Assembly (NCBI RefSeq): GCF_000695255.1
Contig: NZ_JMIB01000038.1
Location: forward strand, 124,001-188,000
Source of the DNA: Photobacterium galatheae
Lineage (GTDB): Bacteria > Pseudomonadota > Gammaproteobacteria > Enterobacterales > Vibrionaceae
Reading direction: 5' to 3'
DNA: 64,000 nt
The notes under the pieces are model-generated. The model was not told the DNA's origin and did no database searches. It was given only the letters and a program-made list of their open reading frames with translations. Both the position numbers and the translations under genes were made by a program. Below, one piece after another: positions 8,765-17,431 of the stretch. Positions within the stretch are counted from its first letter, which is position 1, and each line of letters opens with the position of its first letter.

Positions 8765-10768
8765 CTATCTGCCGTTTGCAATATCGTCCAGTGCCGTCAG
8801 AACCTGTTCATTCATATGGCCTTCATGCACCAGCTTGCACACTTTACGACGAACAGCCAGCCCTGAAATCAGACGCTCAATCGACAGATGCCGCTCATCA
8901 TGTTGTTTGTTAAACAGCTCAACTATCTTACTGAGGGTTTCGTAAGGCACGACCTCGCCCCCAACGCGCAACCAGTCCAGCTTATCCAGGTAGCCCTGGC
9001 ACTCTTCGGTGATCACGCTGGCCGCATGACCGGACATTGCAGAAAGTGCCGTGATACTGCGTTGCAATGCCTCCTGAGAGGTATACTTTGACAGAACAAT
9101 CGTCAGTTCATCGGCATTAATTTCTACCAGATGCTTCCTGAGCTTCACACGGCGGCCCAAACGACCCTTCGGACGCCCTTCCTTGCGCTGAATCGGTTCG
9201 AACTCACCATCAATGATGGAAGACAGCTGTTCCAGCTCCTGACGCGGCAGAATCTCATTCCGAAGCGGGTTTGGCATGGTTGGTGCCAGTGAACGCTTCC
9301 CTTCGTTGTGCATCTTCGCGCGGGAGAAGCGAATCACTTCCTCTGCATCACACTTGATTTCAATCTGGTAATCCTGATAGCGGGATGCTTTCCCCTCTGC
9401 CGGGCTGATAGTCAGATGGTAACCCCACAAGTTCACCGCAAATAACGACTCAGTGACCTTGCCTTCCGCCAGCTTTTTCAGTTCCCGGATCAGATCAGTC
9501 GAGAAACGACGCCATTCGATATTCCGGGCCAGTTTCTGATTCAGCTCACTGAGCAGCATGCTGTCATGGCCACGTCGGGTCATCCGGCTCCGGAAAAAGG
9601 TATACAACTGGAAGATCAGCGTATGCTGGCGCAGGATCTCCGGCGGGAACAGGAAGAAATAATCACGTGTAAGCAATTCTTCGAAGAAAGACGGCTCCCA
9701 CACCAGAATATACAGGTTCGGCTTGATCCGGATTTCACCATCTTCCCCTTCCTGAGGTGCTTCTTCAGACGCCGTGATCGTCCGGGCCAGAAAACGGAAG
9801 CGATCACTCTTAAAGCCTTCCGGCATATTTTCACTCAGCCAGCGCCCCGTCAGCTCATGCAGCTGAAAATCTGTAAATTCGATGCGGTCGATACTTTCGC
9901 GGATCGAATCCCGGGCCGGTCCACTGTCTTTTTTTCCGCGTAGCGCAAGAATATCAGTGATATAGATGGGAGTTTTATTGCTCATGTGCCGGGATTGCAG
10001 CTCATACTCCGGCAAATGATGATCATGGTACTGCACCGTTAAGGTAAAGAGTGCAAACAGCGTCATCATGTCGTCAACCGTCATGATCGCCTTGGACGAT
10101 CGTGTTTCAATGATCGCCCGAGTCCCGGAAATCGCAACCATGGACTTCTGATAGCTTTTCTTGGTCCGCGGTGGGGCCAGCGCCTGATCAATGATCCCGG
10201 CCCAACTGGTCGGAGAGACAACGATTTGATCTGCCTCATCAGGCATCATCGGGGGAGTCCCCAAACCATGTTCGTTCAGCAAACGCTTATTCACCACATT
10301 TTGCGCCAGGGCCTTAGAACGCTTCTGCTTTTCTTTTTCTTTACTTTGGTCAGACTGCAAACCTGCAGTGCCCAACTGAGAAATCAGCAGCGCTGGATTG
10401 ATGAAATGGTGCAGCATCGTTTTACCAGCCAGCCCTTCCTCAAAGCGCACCGGCTGCTGGATGAAGAGTCCAATACTGACAGCAGCCCGGAGCCTTTGCT
10501 GTATCGCAGCACGTGTTAACTGACCTTCTGTCGCTTCAACTAATTCTGTTGTTGAAACCATACCGTCCTGACTTGATAAGCCACGCAGCGAAATCAGATT
10601 CAGCAGTTCAATGATGCTTTTTGTGACCCCTTTAAAATGCTGATATTGAGGCAGCCAATCAATTAAAGCAGGTGGGATCGAAAATAAATGCCCGTCTTTG
10701 TGGGATCGTGGGGCGGAGATCAGGATCTTTTCGTCGTATTTCTCATCACGCATCGCGGAGGACTTCAT
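8765..10768 (-). CDS. rctB: RctB, chromosome 2 replication initiator
   Basis: A 667-aa protein that is strongly recognisable as RctB, the initiator specific to the second chromosome of Vibrionaceae. Recognisable blocks include HKDGHLF, QYQHFKGVTKSIIELLNLIS, GQLTRAAIQQRLRAAV, GIIDQALAPPRTKKSYQKSM, GKKDSGPARDSIRESIDRIE and LFPPEILRQHTL. RctB is a winged-helix protein that binds 12-mer iterons and 39-mer sites in ori2 and also controls its own promoter. The gene reads away from ori2, with the origin directly upstream, the standard arrangement. The length is close to the family norm (about 660 aa). The N-terminal dozen residues before the conserved block differ from other RctBs, so the start could lie a few codons downstream. 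Confidence 0.97.
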   Translation of the reverse strand: MKSSAMRDEKYDEKILISAPRSHKDGHLFSIPPALIDWLPQYQHFKGVTKSIIELLNLISLRGLSSQDGMVSTTELVEATEGQLTRAAIQQRLRAAVSIGLFIQQPVRFEEGLAGKTMLHHFINPALLISQLGTAGLQSDQSKEKEKQKRSKALAQNVVNKRLLNEHGLGTPPMMPDEADQIVVSPTSWAGIIDQALAPPRTKKSYQKSMVAISGTRAIIETRSSKAIMTVDDMMTLFALFTLTVQYHDHHLPEYELQSRHMSNKTPIYITDILALRGKKDSGPARDSIRESIDRIEFTDFQLHELTGRWLSENMPEGFKSDRFRFLARTITASEEAPQEGEDGEIRIKPNLYILVWEPSFFEELLTRDYFFLFPPEILRQHTLIFQLYTFFRSRMTRRGHDSMLLSELNQKLARNIEWRRFSTDLIRELKKLAEGKVTESLFAVNLWGYHLTISPAEGKASRYQDYQIEIKCDAEEVIRFSRAKMHNEGKRSLAPTMPNPLRNEILPRQELEQLSSIIDGEFEPIQRKEGRPKGRLGRRVKLRKHLVEINADELTIVLSKYTSQEALQRSITALSAMSGHAASVITEECQGYLDKLDWLRVGGEVVPYETLSKIVELFNKQHDERHLSIERLISGLAVRRKVCKLVHEGHMNEQVLTALDDIANGR

Positions 10769-10971
10769 CTGCCAGGAGCCGTAAATTTGTCATCGTTCCG
10801 GAAAGAATAATAAAAAAAGACTAAAAATGAAAGCTTTTTTTACTGTTGCTTTTTAATCATGATCTTTTTGATTTAAATGATCTATTTGATGTACTGATCT
10901 TATGATCCGGGCGGGAATAACGGCCTAAGTGAATGATTTTATAAAGTAAAATTTATCAGTGCACTGGAAGT

Positions 10972-11093
10972 ATGATCAATAGGAAGCCGGATCAGTGATC
11001 AACAGTTGTCAGCAAGCATGATCATACCGTCTCCGGAATCATGATCAACAAGGATTTGAAAGCATGATCATTAAGATAACAGAAACATGATCA
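10972..11093 (+). repeat. Six RctB 12-mer iterons with exact 23-bp spacing
   Basis: ATGATCA (GTGATCA in the second copy) starts at 10972, 10995, 11018, 11041, 11064 and 11087, each exactly 23 bp from the last and all in the same orientation. This is the RctB-binding iteron array that nucleates origin opening. Each core contains GATC, fitting the known need for Dam methylation for RctB binding. Confidence 0.92.
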
Positions 11094-11108
11094 ATGTGTT
11101 TTTACAGG

Positions 11109-11117
11109 TTATCCACA
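11109..11117 (+). promoter_or_regulatory. DnaA box in ori2
   Basis: A perfect TTATCCACA lies 16 bp after the last iteron, where the DnaA box of Vibrio ori2 is expected. Confidence 0.85.
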
Positions 11118-11202
11118 GGTTTGTTCATCGCGTTTGCAGGATCCCTGCTCAGATGAAGTGAAAAGATCATCATCCGTGGCAGAGGGCTGTCTTTTTTACC
11201 TC

Positions 11203-11655
11203 AGAACGATGATCAAGTGAGTGCTGTTTTGACTGTAAACTGGGAATTTTCCTGAGGCCGTTAAGCAAGATGTTGCTTTTTTCATCATTTTCAAAATGAC
11301 ACTGACCGTAATTGCAGCGCGAATTTATATGTGTCCGGTAAAGGAAAAATGATCAAGACAGAAACAATGTCATTTCAACTGATATTGACTGAAGGAACCC
11401 GCGTGAAATTCAGCTTTTTCAGTCGCTTTTCTTGGTTTCGAATGCAGATACATCCAGCATTGGCCGTAATTTAGTGACCGTCAAGGATGCTTCCGGTGCG
11501 ATCCGTTGTTTTCGGCATGAAAGGATCGCACCTTGATCATTGATCCGATCATCGATGTGTTTTTCTTGCTGCTATTTTGTTTAGGTCCTGAACAATTTTC
11601 ACCTTGATCATCGTTGCGTCATTCTCGGATCTGCTCTGAAGCATGATCAAGGCGA
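11203..11655. promoter_or_regulatory. ori2 control segment: dispersed 12-mers and 39-mer-like sites
   Basis: ATGATCA 12-mers lie at 11209 and 11349 (plus), 11533-11540 and 11604-11611 (inverted), and 11643 (plus). Two copies of the core AATGACA(C/T)TG lie at 11295-11311 (plus; AATGACACTGACCGTAA) and 11365-11378 (inverted). The same core recurs twice in the distal cluster near 27 kb, which supports reading it as the 39-mer type of RctB site that limits initiation. Assignment as a 39-mer is inferred from position and recurrence. Confidence 0.65.
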
Positions 11656-11823
11656 AACTGGGATTTGTGCTGAATGTGGGTGTGTGGCGGTCTCTCGATA
11701 TTCAAGAGAGCTGCCAGTCACTCAATTCATGGTGAATCTTGGGATGATTTCAAGTTGAAACGACAATGCTCGTACTTTAGCCGTGTTTTATCAGGCTTCC
11801 AGAGAGAAGCGTTCTTTAATGGC

Positions 11824-11836
11824 TTTACATTGTAAA
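11824..11836. other. parS2 centromere site
   Basis: TTTACATTGTAAA, a perfect match to the Vibrio chromosome 2 ParB2 site TTTACA-N-TGTAAA. It lies between ori2 and parA2. Confidence 0.88.
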
Positions 11837-12059
11837 TTTGTGACACTGTGACATTTTAAATCTCAGGCTATTTCAGCCCAATGATTGGCGGATGGATTTG
11901 TCGAATTTGTATCGTTTTTGTTGAAAAATACGGCTTTTATCAAGTTTGACATAAATTTGACTTGAGGCGTTTGTCACAGTTATATGTTCAGCTTTTTGTT
12001 GTTTTTGTGTATTTATGTTGTACAATTTTGCTAAATACACTGTAGGGTGAAAGAACAGC

Positions 12060-13277
12060 ATGAATCGGTTAGAAACCATTGAAAACTTGCTCAACATTGC
12101 TGAGCAGACCAAGCAGGTCCAGGCGGACCGAATTGAGATTGTGTTGGAAGAACGTCGGGATGACCATTTTCCATCGATGTCGAAAGCCCTGATGGAAACC
12201 CGTTCCGGTTTGACCCGTCGTAAATTGGATGAAGCGATTGCCCGGATGGAAGATGCCGGTCATCAGTTCACGAAAAATAATGCCAATCATTACTCGATCA
12301 CCCTGAGTGAAGCACACATGCTGATGGATGCGGCGGAGCGTCCGGCTTTTCACGAGCGGCAAAATGGTCAACGTAAGCCTTGGGTTGTGAATGTGCAAAA
12401 CCAGAAAGGTGGAACAGGTAAGTCGATGACTGCAGTTCATCTGGCTGCTTGTATGGCACTTGATCTGGATAAACGTTACCGTATCTGTCTGATTGACTTA
12501 GACCCGCAAGGTTCACTCCGTTTGTTCCTGAATCCACAAATCAGCATTGGTGATCAAGAGAACATTTACTCTGCGGTGGATGTGATGCTGGGGAATATCC
12601 CGGAAGAGCTGGCAACCGATAAAGCATTTTTGATGAATAACGTGGTGATGCCGACGCAATATCCGAACCTGAAAACAATTGCGGCTTTCCCTGAAGATGC
12701 CATGTTTAATGCCGACGCCTGGCAGGATCTGGCGGTTAATCAGAATCTGGATATTGTCCGTCTGCTGAAAGAACGTGTGATTGACCAGATTGAAGATGAA
12801 TTCGACATCATCATGATTGATACCGGCCCACATATCGATCCACTGGTCTGGAATGCAATGTATGCATCCAACGCGTTGTTGATCCCTTGTGCTGCCAAAC
12901 GTCTGGACTGGGCATCGACGGTGAATTTCTTCCAGCATCTTCCAACAGTGTATGAAATGTTCCCGGAAGACTGGCACGGACTGGAGTTTATTCGTCTGAT
13001 CCCAACCATGTTTGAAGACGACAATAAAAAGCAGGTTTCTGTCCTGACTGAAATGAACTATCTGCTTCAGGAGCAGGTGATGATGGCGACCGTGCCTCGT
13101 AGCCGTGCTTTTGAGACTTGCGCGGATACTTACAGTACCGTCTTCGATCTGACCACGTCAGACTTTGAAGGGGGAAAGAAAACCTTATCAACTGCCCAGG
13201 ATGCGGTTCAGCGGGTTGGTCTTGAGCTGGAGCGTGTTATGCATAGTCACTGGGCGAATTTGAACCAGGAGAAATAA
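12060..13277 (+). CDS. parA2: ParA2, chromosome 2 partition ATPase
   Basis: A 405-aa P1-type (type Ia) ParA. An N-terminal ~100-residue helix-turn-helix region, which allows autorepression in this class, precedes the ATPase domain. Walker A is QNQKGGTGKS at about residue 117, Walker A' is CLIDLDPQGS and Walker B is IIMIDTGPH. It binds DNA non-specifically with ATP and moves ParB2/parS2 complexes. It is followed by parB2 after 3 bp. ATG at 12060 is preceded by a GTGAAAGAA stretch. The upstream AT-rich region is shared with ori2. Confidence 0.96.
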   Translation: MNRLETIENLLNIAEQTKQVQADRIEIVLEERRDDHFPSMSKALMETRSGLTRRKLDEAIARMEDAGHQFTKNNANHYSITLSEAHMLMDAAERPAFHERQNGQRKPWVVNVQNQKGGTGKSMTAVHLAACMALDLDKRYRICLIDLDPQGSLRLFLNPQISIGDQENIYSAVDVMLGNIPEELATDKAFLMNNVVMPTQYPNLKTIAAFPEDAMFNADAWQDLAVNQNLDIVRLLKERVIDQIEDEFDIIMIDTGPHIDPLVWNAMYASNALLIPCAAKRLDWASTVNFFQHLPTVYEMFPEDWHGLEFIRLIPTMFEDDNKKQVSVLTEMNYLLQEQVMMATVPRSRAFETCADTYSTVFDLTTSDFEGGKKTLSTAQDAVQRVGLELERVMHSHWANLNQEK

Positions 13278-13280
13278 CAG

Positions 13281-14258
13281 GTGGCAATAAAAACAAATGA
13301 TCTGAATGCCCGTCTGTTCGGAAAAGCCGATAAGCGGCGCGCGACGACCGTTGCCGAGGTACAGAGTGCGGTCAAAGATAAAGCGGCTGTCATTGAGCTT
13401 GCGGTTGCGGGTGAAACGACGGTTGCTTTTGAGCTGGTCAAAGTCAGTGCAGCTGAGATTGGTACAAAAACTCAGGTTTTTGCTCAGAATGCCCGGGAGC
13501 AGGCATTTTTGAATGAGCATGCACTGGCCGATATTCTGTCGACCCTGAAAGATCGGGGTCAGCAATATCCAGCTGTCGGACGCTGGATGGATGACGACCG
13601 GATCGAAGTTCTGGATGGTAGCCGTCGACGGATGGCGTGTTTGCTGGCAAATCAGGACTTTCTGATTTATGTCGCCAAAGGCATTAACAGTCATCATGCG
13701 AAGTTCCTGTCTGATGTTGCAAACGCACACAAGCCGTTGTCTCTGTATGAACGCGGGAAGGAAATGCAGGCGCTGTTGGCTGGCGGTAAAGTGGCTGATC
13801 AGAAGGCGCTGGCCCGTTACTGTCAATGTAGTGAAGCATTGGTGAGTGGCGCGCTGAAAGCTGCCAGTTTGCCCATGGAGCTGCTGATGGCTTACCCAAG
13901 TGTTGGTGAGCTTGGTCGTCCAACCATTGTGAAGCTGCATAAACTGTATTCTTCATTGGATGATGCGCAGCAGAAAGCATTTGTGACAGCGCTTTCTCAG
14001 CAGGACAAGCCTGTGTGGCAAAGTGTCGATGCGCAGGGAATTACCCGGATCACTCGTGAAGTGACCAGCCATATTGAGCAGTTAAGTGAGCAGGTTCGTC
14101 CAAAGGCACCGGCAGAAAGCAAGCCTCAGACGGTTGAGCTGGTTCGGGGCCAGGCAACTTATGTTCGAGACGGTGATAAACTTCAGCTGAAATTGAGTCA
14201 GCTTTCTGATCAGCAGGCAGATGATATTCTTGCGTATCTGGCAGATTATCTGAAATAA
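13281..14258 (+). CDS. parB2: ParB2, parS2-binding partition protein
   Basis: A 325-aa ParB. The N-terminal half carries the ParB/Srx-like fold (GSRRRMACLLANQDFLIYV), then a HTH region (LARYCQCSEALVSGALKAA) and a C-terminal dimerisation domain (~250-325). The start is the GTG at 13281; AGGAG lies about 11 bp upstream, and parA2 ends 3 bp before. Its binding sites, TTTACA-N-TGTAAA palindromes, occur six times in this window. Confidence 0.95.
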   Translation: MAIKTNDLNARLFGKADKRRATTVAEVQSAVKDKAAVIELAVAGETTVAFELVKVSAAEIGTKTQVFAQNAREQAFLNEHALADILSTLKDRGQQYPAVGRWMDDDRIEVLDGSRRRMACLLANQDFLIYVAKGINSHHAKFLSDVANAHKPLSLYERGKEMQALLAGGKVADQKALARYCQCSEALVSGALKAASLPMELLMAYPSVGELGRPTIVKLHKLYSSLDDAQQKAFVTALSQQDKPVWQSVDAQGITRITREVTSHIEQLSEQVRPKAPAESKPQTVELVRGQATYVRDGDKLQLKLSQLSDQQADDILAYLADYLK

Positions 14259-14278
14259 CAGCGCCGTCGAATCTTTTC

Positions 14279-14307
14279 AGCCACGTCAGATGACGTGGCT
14301 TTTTTTA
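14279..14307 (+). terminator. Terminator after parA2B2
   Basis: AGCCACGTC/GACGTGGCT stem followed by seven T; it closes the parA2-parB2 operon. Confidence 0.88.
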
Positions 14308-14369
14308 TTCCTCTTGGTAGTATACAGGCCAGTTTCTCCCACCTATTTTCTGCGGCATCAGAGGCCTGT

Positions 14370-16463
14370 ATGTCTGAACTGTCTCATTTTTTTTCTGAAC
14401 TCACGCATCAAGCGCAAGCGAGCCGACATCGTTATGTCGTTTGTATCGAGAGTGATCACCCCTGGGGAATTCAGGCTGCGCAAACAGCATTGTCCCTGTA
14501 TTCCTCTTGCTTATGGCTGGGTGAGACTGCCCCTGAAGGCGTTCATGCCCTTGTGCCTGCTCAGGCGAGAGCCTGGTTGGGTCGAGATTGTGACTGTCTG
14601 GTTGTTGATTTGCACAGCGGATTCGATGTCGAGGCTATCGCGGCACTCGTAGGGACGGTTCGCGGAGGGGGGCTGATGTTGCTACTGTTGCCTCGCTTGC
14701 GTTCTGAGCGTTGGCAAACGCCTTTTATGCAGCGCTTTTTAACCCGACTTCAGGCACCTGAGGTTATGTTCCTGACCCAGAAAAGTGACGGGCAGGTTGA
14801 TTTTCCCCGACTGCCATCGGATGCGTCTGTTGCTGAAACGCAAGTGCCACGGCTTTATGGCTGCCTGAGTGACGAGCAGGTTGAAGCGGTTGAGGCGATT
14901 CGACGTGTTGTGAATGGGCACCGTCGTCGCCCCTTGGTTATTACAGCAGACCGGGGGCGGGGGAAATCTTCAGCTCTCGGTCTTGCAGCCGCAATACTGA
15001 TGCAAGAGAAACCCAGACAGATTCTGGTGACCGCACCGCGTCAACGGCACTGCCAAACCTTGTTCTATCATGCCGCTCAAATGCTGGGTATCTCCGAATG
15101 TAGCGGTTATCAGCTTGCTTATCAGCAAAGCAAGCTGAGCTTTTGGGCTCCGGATCGTTTGTTGGAAGCGTTGCCTGAAGCGGATTTACTTGTCGTTGAT
15201 GAAGCAGCTGCGATTCCAGCGCCTTTACTCCAGAAAATCTTGTCGGCGTATTCCCGAGTGGTGTTTGCATCTACGGTTCATGGGTATGAAGGTACAGGCC
15301 GTGGTTTCGCGATTAAGTTTAAAGCGGCGCTGGATGTGCAGACACCCAACTGGCGCGCATTGTCAATGAAGCAACCCATTCGCTGGGCGGAGGGGGATCC
15401 CCTGGAGCAGTGGCTCTTTCAAACCTTATTGCTGGATGCAGAACCGTCTCCAATTGTGTTGCCATTGCAAAGTGACACACTGGAATACCGCGTTGTTTCT
15501 TCGGCATGGCTGTTACAGCAGCCAGCCCGGTTATCCAGTTTATTTGGATTGTTGATCCATGCGCATTACCAGACATCTCCAGCCGATCTCCGGCAGCTTT
15601 TAGATGATGAGCATCTGTCTGTTTTTGTCGCCTTACGACAGGACATAATTTACGGCTGCGCATTGGTCTCTCGTGAAGGTGGTTTCTCAGCCGAACTCGC
15701 TCAGGCCGTCAGTCAGGGGAAACGACGTCCGAAGGGGCATTTATTGGCACAGTCGGTCGCCGCTCACCTTGGTTTGGCAGAGGCTACCAGTCAGCACTGT
15801 GGTCGAATTTTAAGAATCGCAATTCATGATGATGCCCGGCAACTGGGAGTCGGTTCAGCGCTACTGAATTGTATCTTTGATTGGGCGCGTCAGTGTCATC
15901 TCGATTATCTGGGAACCAGCTTTGCGGCCAGTGGTGATTTGCTGCCATTTTGGCAAAAAGCCGGTTATTTGCCCGTCCGTTTAGGGGTTGCAAAGGATGC
16001 CGCGAGTGGCTGTCATTCATTGTTGACGGTTTTGCCGCTTTCCGTGCAGGCGAAGGGGTGGTTTGAAATAGCACAAGCGTCGTTTTCCCTGAATTTTAAG
16101 GCACAGGCCTGTGAACAGTTTCAGTCTCTGGAAAGTGATGTTTTCATCCCTTTGTATCAGGCGGCTTTGCAGCCGTCATGGTTGCCTGAATTACCGGATG
16201 CTTTGTATCAGCAGTTATGGAATTTTTCGCAGGGCGGACTCGGTTATGATCTGATGATTGGCCAGCTTTCGTTGTGGTTACAGCAACAGATGAAATCTGG
16301 TGAATTGGATGCGCAACCCGGTCTTGATGTGATGGTCGCAAAAATCATCCAGCGTCAACCCTGGCAAACAATTCAGCAGCGCTTTGGTCTGCATGGCCGT
16401 AAACAGGTGGAGCAGTTTTTACGTAATTTTGTCGCTCAGACCTTAACTTTTCCCCGCGCTTAA
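14370..16463 (+). CDS. tmcA: TmcA, tRNA(Met) cytidine acetyltransferase
   Basis: A 697-aa enzyme that puts N4-acetylcytidine at the wobble position of elongator tRNA(Met), using acetyl-CoA and ATP. Order: N-terminal domain (1-~170), RecA-like helicase module with Walker A ADRGRGKSSALG (~192-205) and DEAAAIP (Walker B, ~275), GNAT acetyltransferase domain (~385-540, including QLGVGSALL and GTSFAASGDLL) and a C-terminal tRNA-binding tail. The start is ATG 14370 (MSELSHFF), with AGAGG upstream; the open frame runs further upstream but into the parB2 terminator, so earlier starts are unlikely. Confidence 0.93.
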   Translation: MSELSHFFSELTHQAQASRHRYVVCIESDHPWGIQAAQTALSLYSSCLWLGETAPEGVHALVPAQARAWLGRDCDCLVVDLHSGFDVEAIAALVGTVRGGGLMLLLLPRLRSERWQTPFMQRFLTRLQAPEVMFLTQKSDGQVDFPRLPSDASVAETQVPRLYGCLSDEQVEAVEAIRRVVNGHRRRPLVITADRGRGKSSALGLAAAILMQEKPRQILVTAPRQRHCQTLFYHAAQMLGISECSGYQLAYQQSKLSFWAPDRLLEALPEADLLVVDEAAAIPAPLLQKILSAYSRVVFASTVHGYEGTGRGFAIKFKAALDVQTPNWRALSMKQPIRWAEGDPLEQWLFQTLLLDAEPSPIVLPLQSDTLEYRVVSSAWLLQQPARLSSLFGLLIHAHYQTSPADLRQLLDDEHLSVFVALRQDIIYGCALVSREGGFSAELAQAVSQGKRRPKGHLLAQSVAAHLGLAEATSQHCGRILRIAIHDDARQLGVGSALLNCIFDWARQCHLDYLGTSFAASGDLLPFWQKAGYLPVRLGVAKDAASGCHSLLTVLPLSVQAKGWFEIAQASFSLNFKAQACEQFQSLESDVFIPLYQAALQPSWLPELPDALYQQLWNFSQGGLGYDLMIGQLSLWLQQQMKSGELDAQPGLDVMVAKIIQRQPWQTIQQRFGLHGRKQVEQFLRNFVAQTLTFPRA

Positions 16464-16469
16464 TTGCTA

Positions 16470-16482
16470 TTTACACTGTAAA
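16470..16482. other. parS2 centromere site
   Basis: TTTACACTGTAAA, a perfect ParB2 palindrome, seven bases after the tmcA stop. It is paired with another copy 29 bp further on. Confidence 0.88.
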
Positions 16483-16498
16483 TTGGGACTGCATTTGA

Positions 16499-16511
16499 TT
16501 TACAGTGTAAA
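16499..16511. other. parS2 centromere site
   Basis: TTTACAGTGTAAA, the second of a close pair in the tmcA downstream gap. The rest of that gap (16512-16770) holds no gene or repeat that I recognise. Confidence 0.88.
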
Positions 16512-16770
16512 TTTTCATATTTGATCCTTATCCCCGTGGAATCTGCTGAGCTGTAGTTACCACAGTCGTCTCTCATCAAGCTTCTCAAGGTAAGCAAATG
16601 CTCACATGAGATGTCCAGTATGCTAAAAAAGTACAAGGTACTACCACAAGAACAGCAAAACTAGACTAGAGTTATTTTACCTGAGCATCAGTTATGGACT
16701 GAAATTGAGCAGAACTGGCAAAACGGTTGTCAGCGCAATATAAGAATCAGGAAGCGTTAAGGGGGAGGAT

Positions 16771-17178
16771 ATGAGTTTTGTAAAGGTAGAGAGCAAGGCA
16801 ATTCGCGCCTTGATTGAACCGGGTGTTCGGACAGTAAAACCCAATATGACGTACAGCCTTGTGTCTGGCGGCTTTGCCGCGCGCTTACTGAAGAAAGCTC
16901 ACAGCAGTGTCGGCTCATTAACATCGACCGAATGTCATCATTTGGGATTAAAAGTTCGGTTGAACAAATTAAGTAAGAACTGCATCTATTTTTCGGCGAT
17001 GGTGCCCCTGGATTTATCGGCCTCCTATCAGCTTCAGGTTCAGGGGTTGAGACTGCTAGAGGGGTATTTGACTGCTGAATCCTCGGAGGATAATGACGTT
17101 CATTTGCCTTGCATATACCAGTTTCATCCGGATGAATGGTTGACGGATGATGATTTGAACTGGCTGATTGCCGACTAA
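16771..17178 (+). CDS. Conserved-looking hypothetical protein, 135 aa
   Basis: I do not recognise this protein. It has 135 residues, no signal peptide and no membrane segment, and the composition is mixed alpha/beta. The C-terminus is acidic (FHPDEWLTDDDLNWLIAD). The ATG at 16771 follows a strong GGGGGAGGA ribosome binding site, and a good terminator follows the stop, so it is very likely a real monocistronic gene. A PilZ-like small beta-barrel is possible from its size and from the neighbouring FapA-family gene, but no PilZ motif is visible. Confidence 0.7.
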   Translation: MSFVKVESKAIRALIEPGVRTVKPNMTYSLVSGGFAARLLKKAHSSVGSLTSTECHHLGLKVRLNKLSKNCIYFSAMVPLDLSASYQLQVQGLRLLEGYLTAESSEDNDVHLPCIYQFHPDEWLTDDDLNWLIAD

Positions 17179-17206
17179 TTGACTCACTGAGACATAAAAC
17201 AGGCGA

Positions 17207-17236
17207 GCGAGCATGGATTTTCCTGCTCGCTTTTTT
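17207..17236 (+). terminator. Terminator after the 135-aa gene
   Basis: GCGAGCA/TGCTCGC stem and six T. Confidence 0.85.
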
Positions 17237-17431
17237 GTGATTCTTTTGAACATGCTCCACGAAGTGTGATTGTCTTCTATGTCTACTCTGTTGAAACTTC
17301 TGTAAGATTTTAAGGCCAATTGAGATAAAGAAACGGTTTGTTTTCTTTGGAAACTCATGGAGAACATTCACCAGATATTTATCCCGATTGGGAAGGAAGG
17401 GGGAAAACAGATGAGGGAAGAGGAGACATTG

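Larger units (their letters stand above)
10769..12059. other. ori2, replication origin region of chromosome 2
   Basis: A gene-free 1.3-kb stretch between rctB and parA2, very rich in GATC (Dam) sites. From the rctB side: an AT-rich segment with degenerate ATGATC sites at 10859, 10877 and 10902, near the rctB promoter; a six-copy iteron array (10972-11093); a DnaA box; a second half with scattered 12-mers and two 39-mer-like sequences (11203-11655); a parS2 site (11824); and an AT-rich region before parA2. This matches the minimal-origin plus control-region plan known for Vibrio ori2. Confidence 0.9.

Noticed and set aside
13188-13940. 250-codon open frame opposite parA2/parB2
   Set aside because: It crosses two certain genes on the other strand and resembles no protein.
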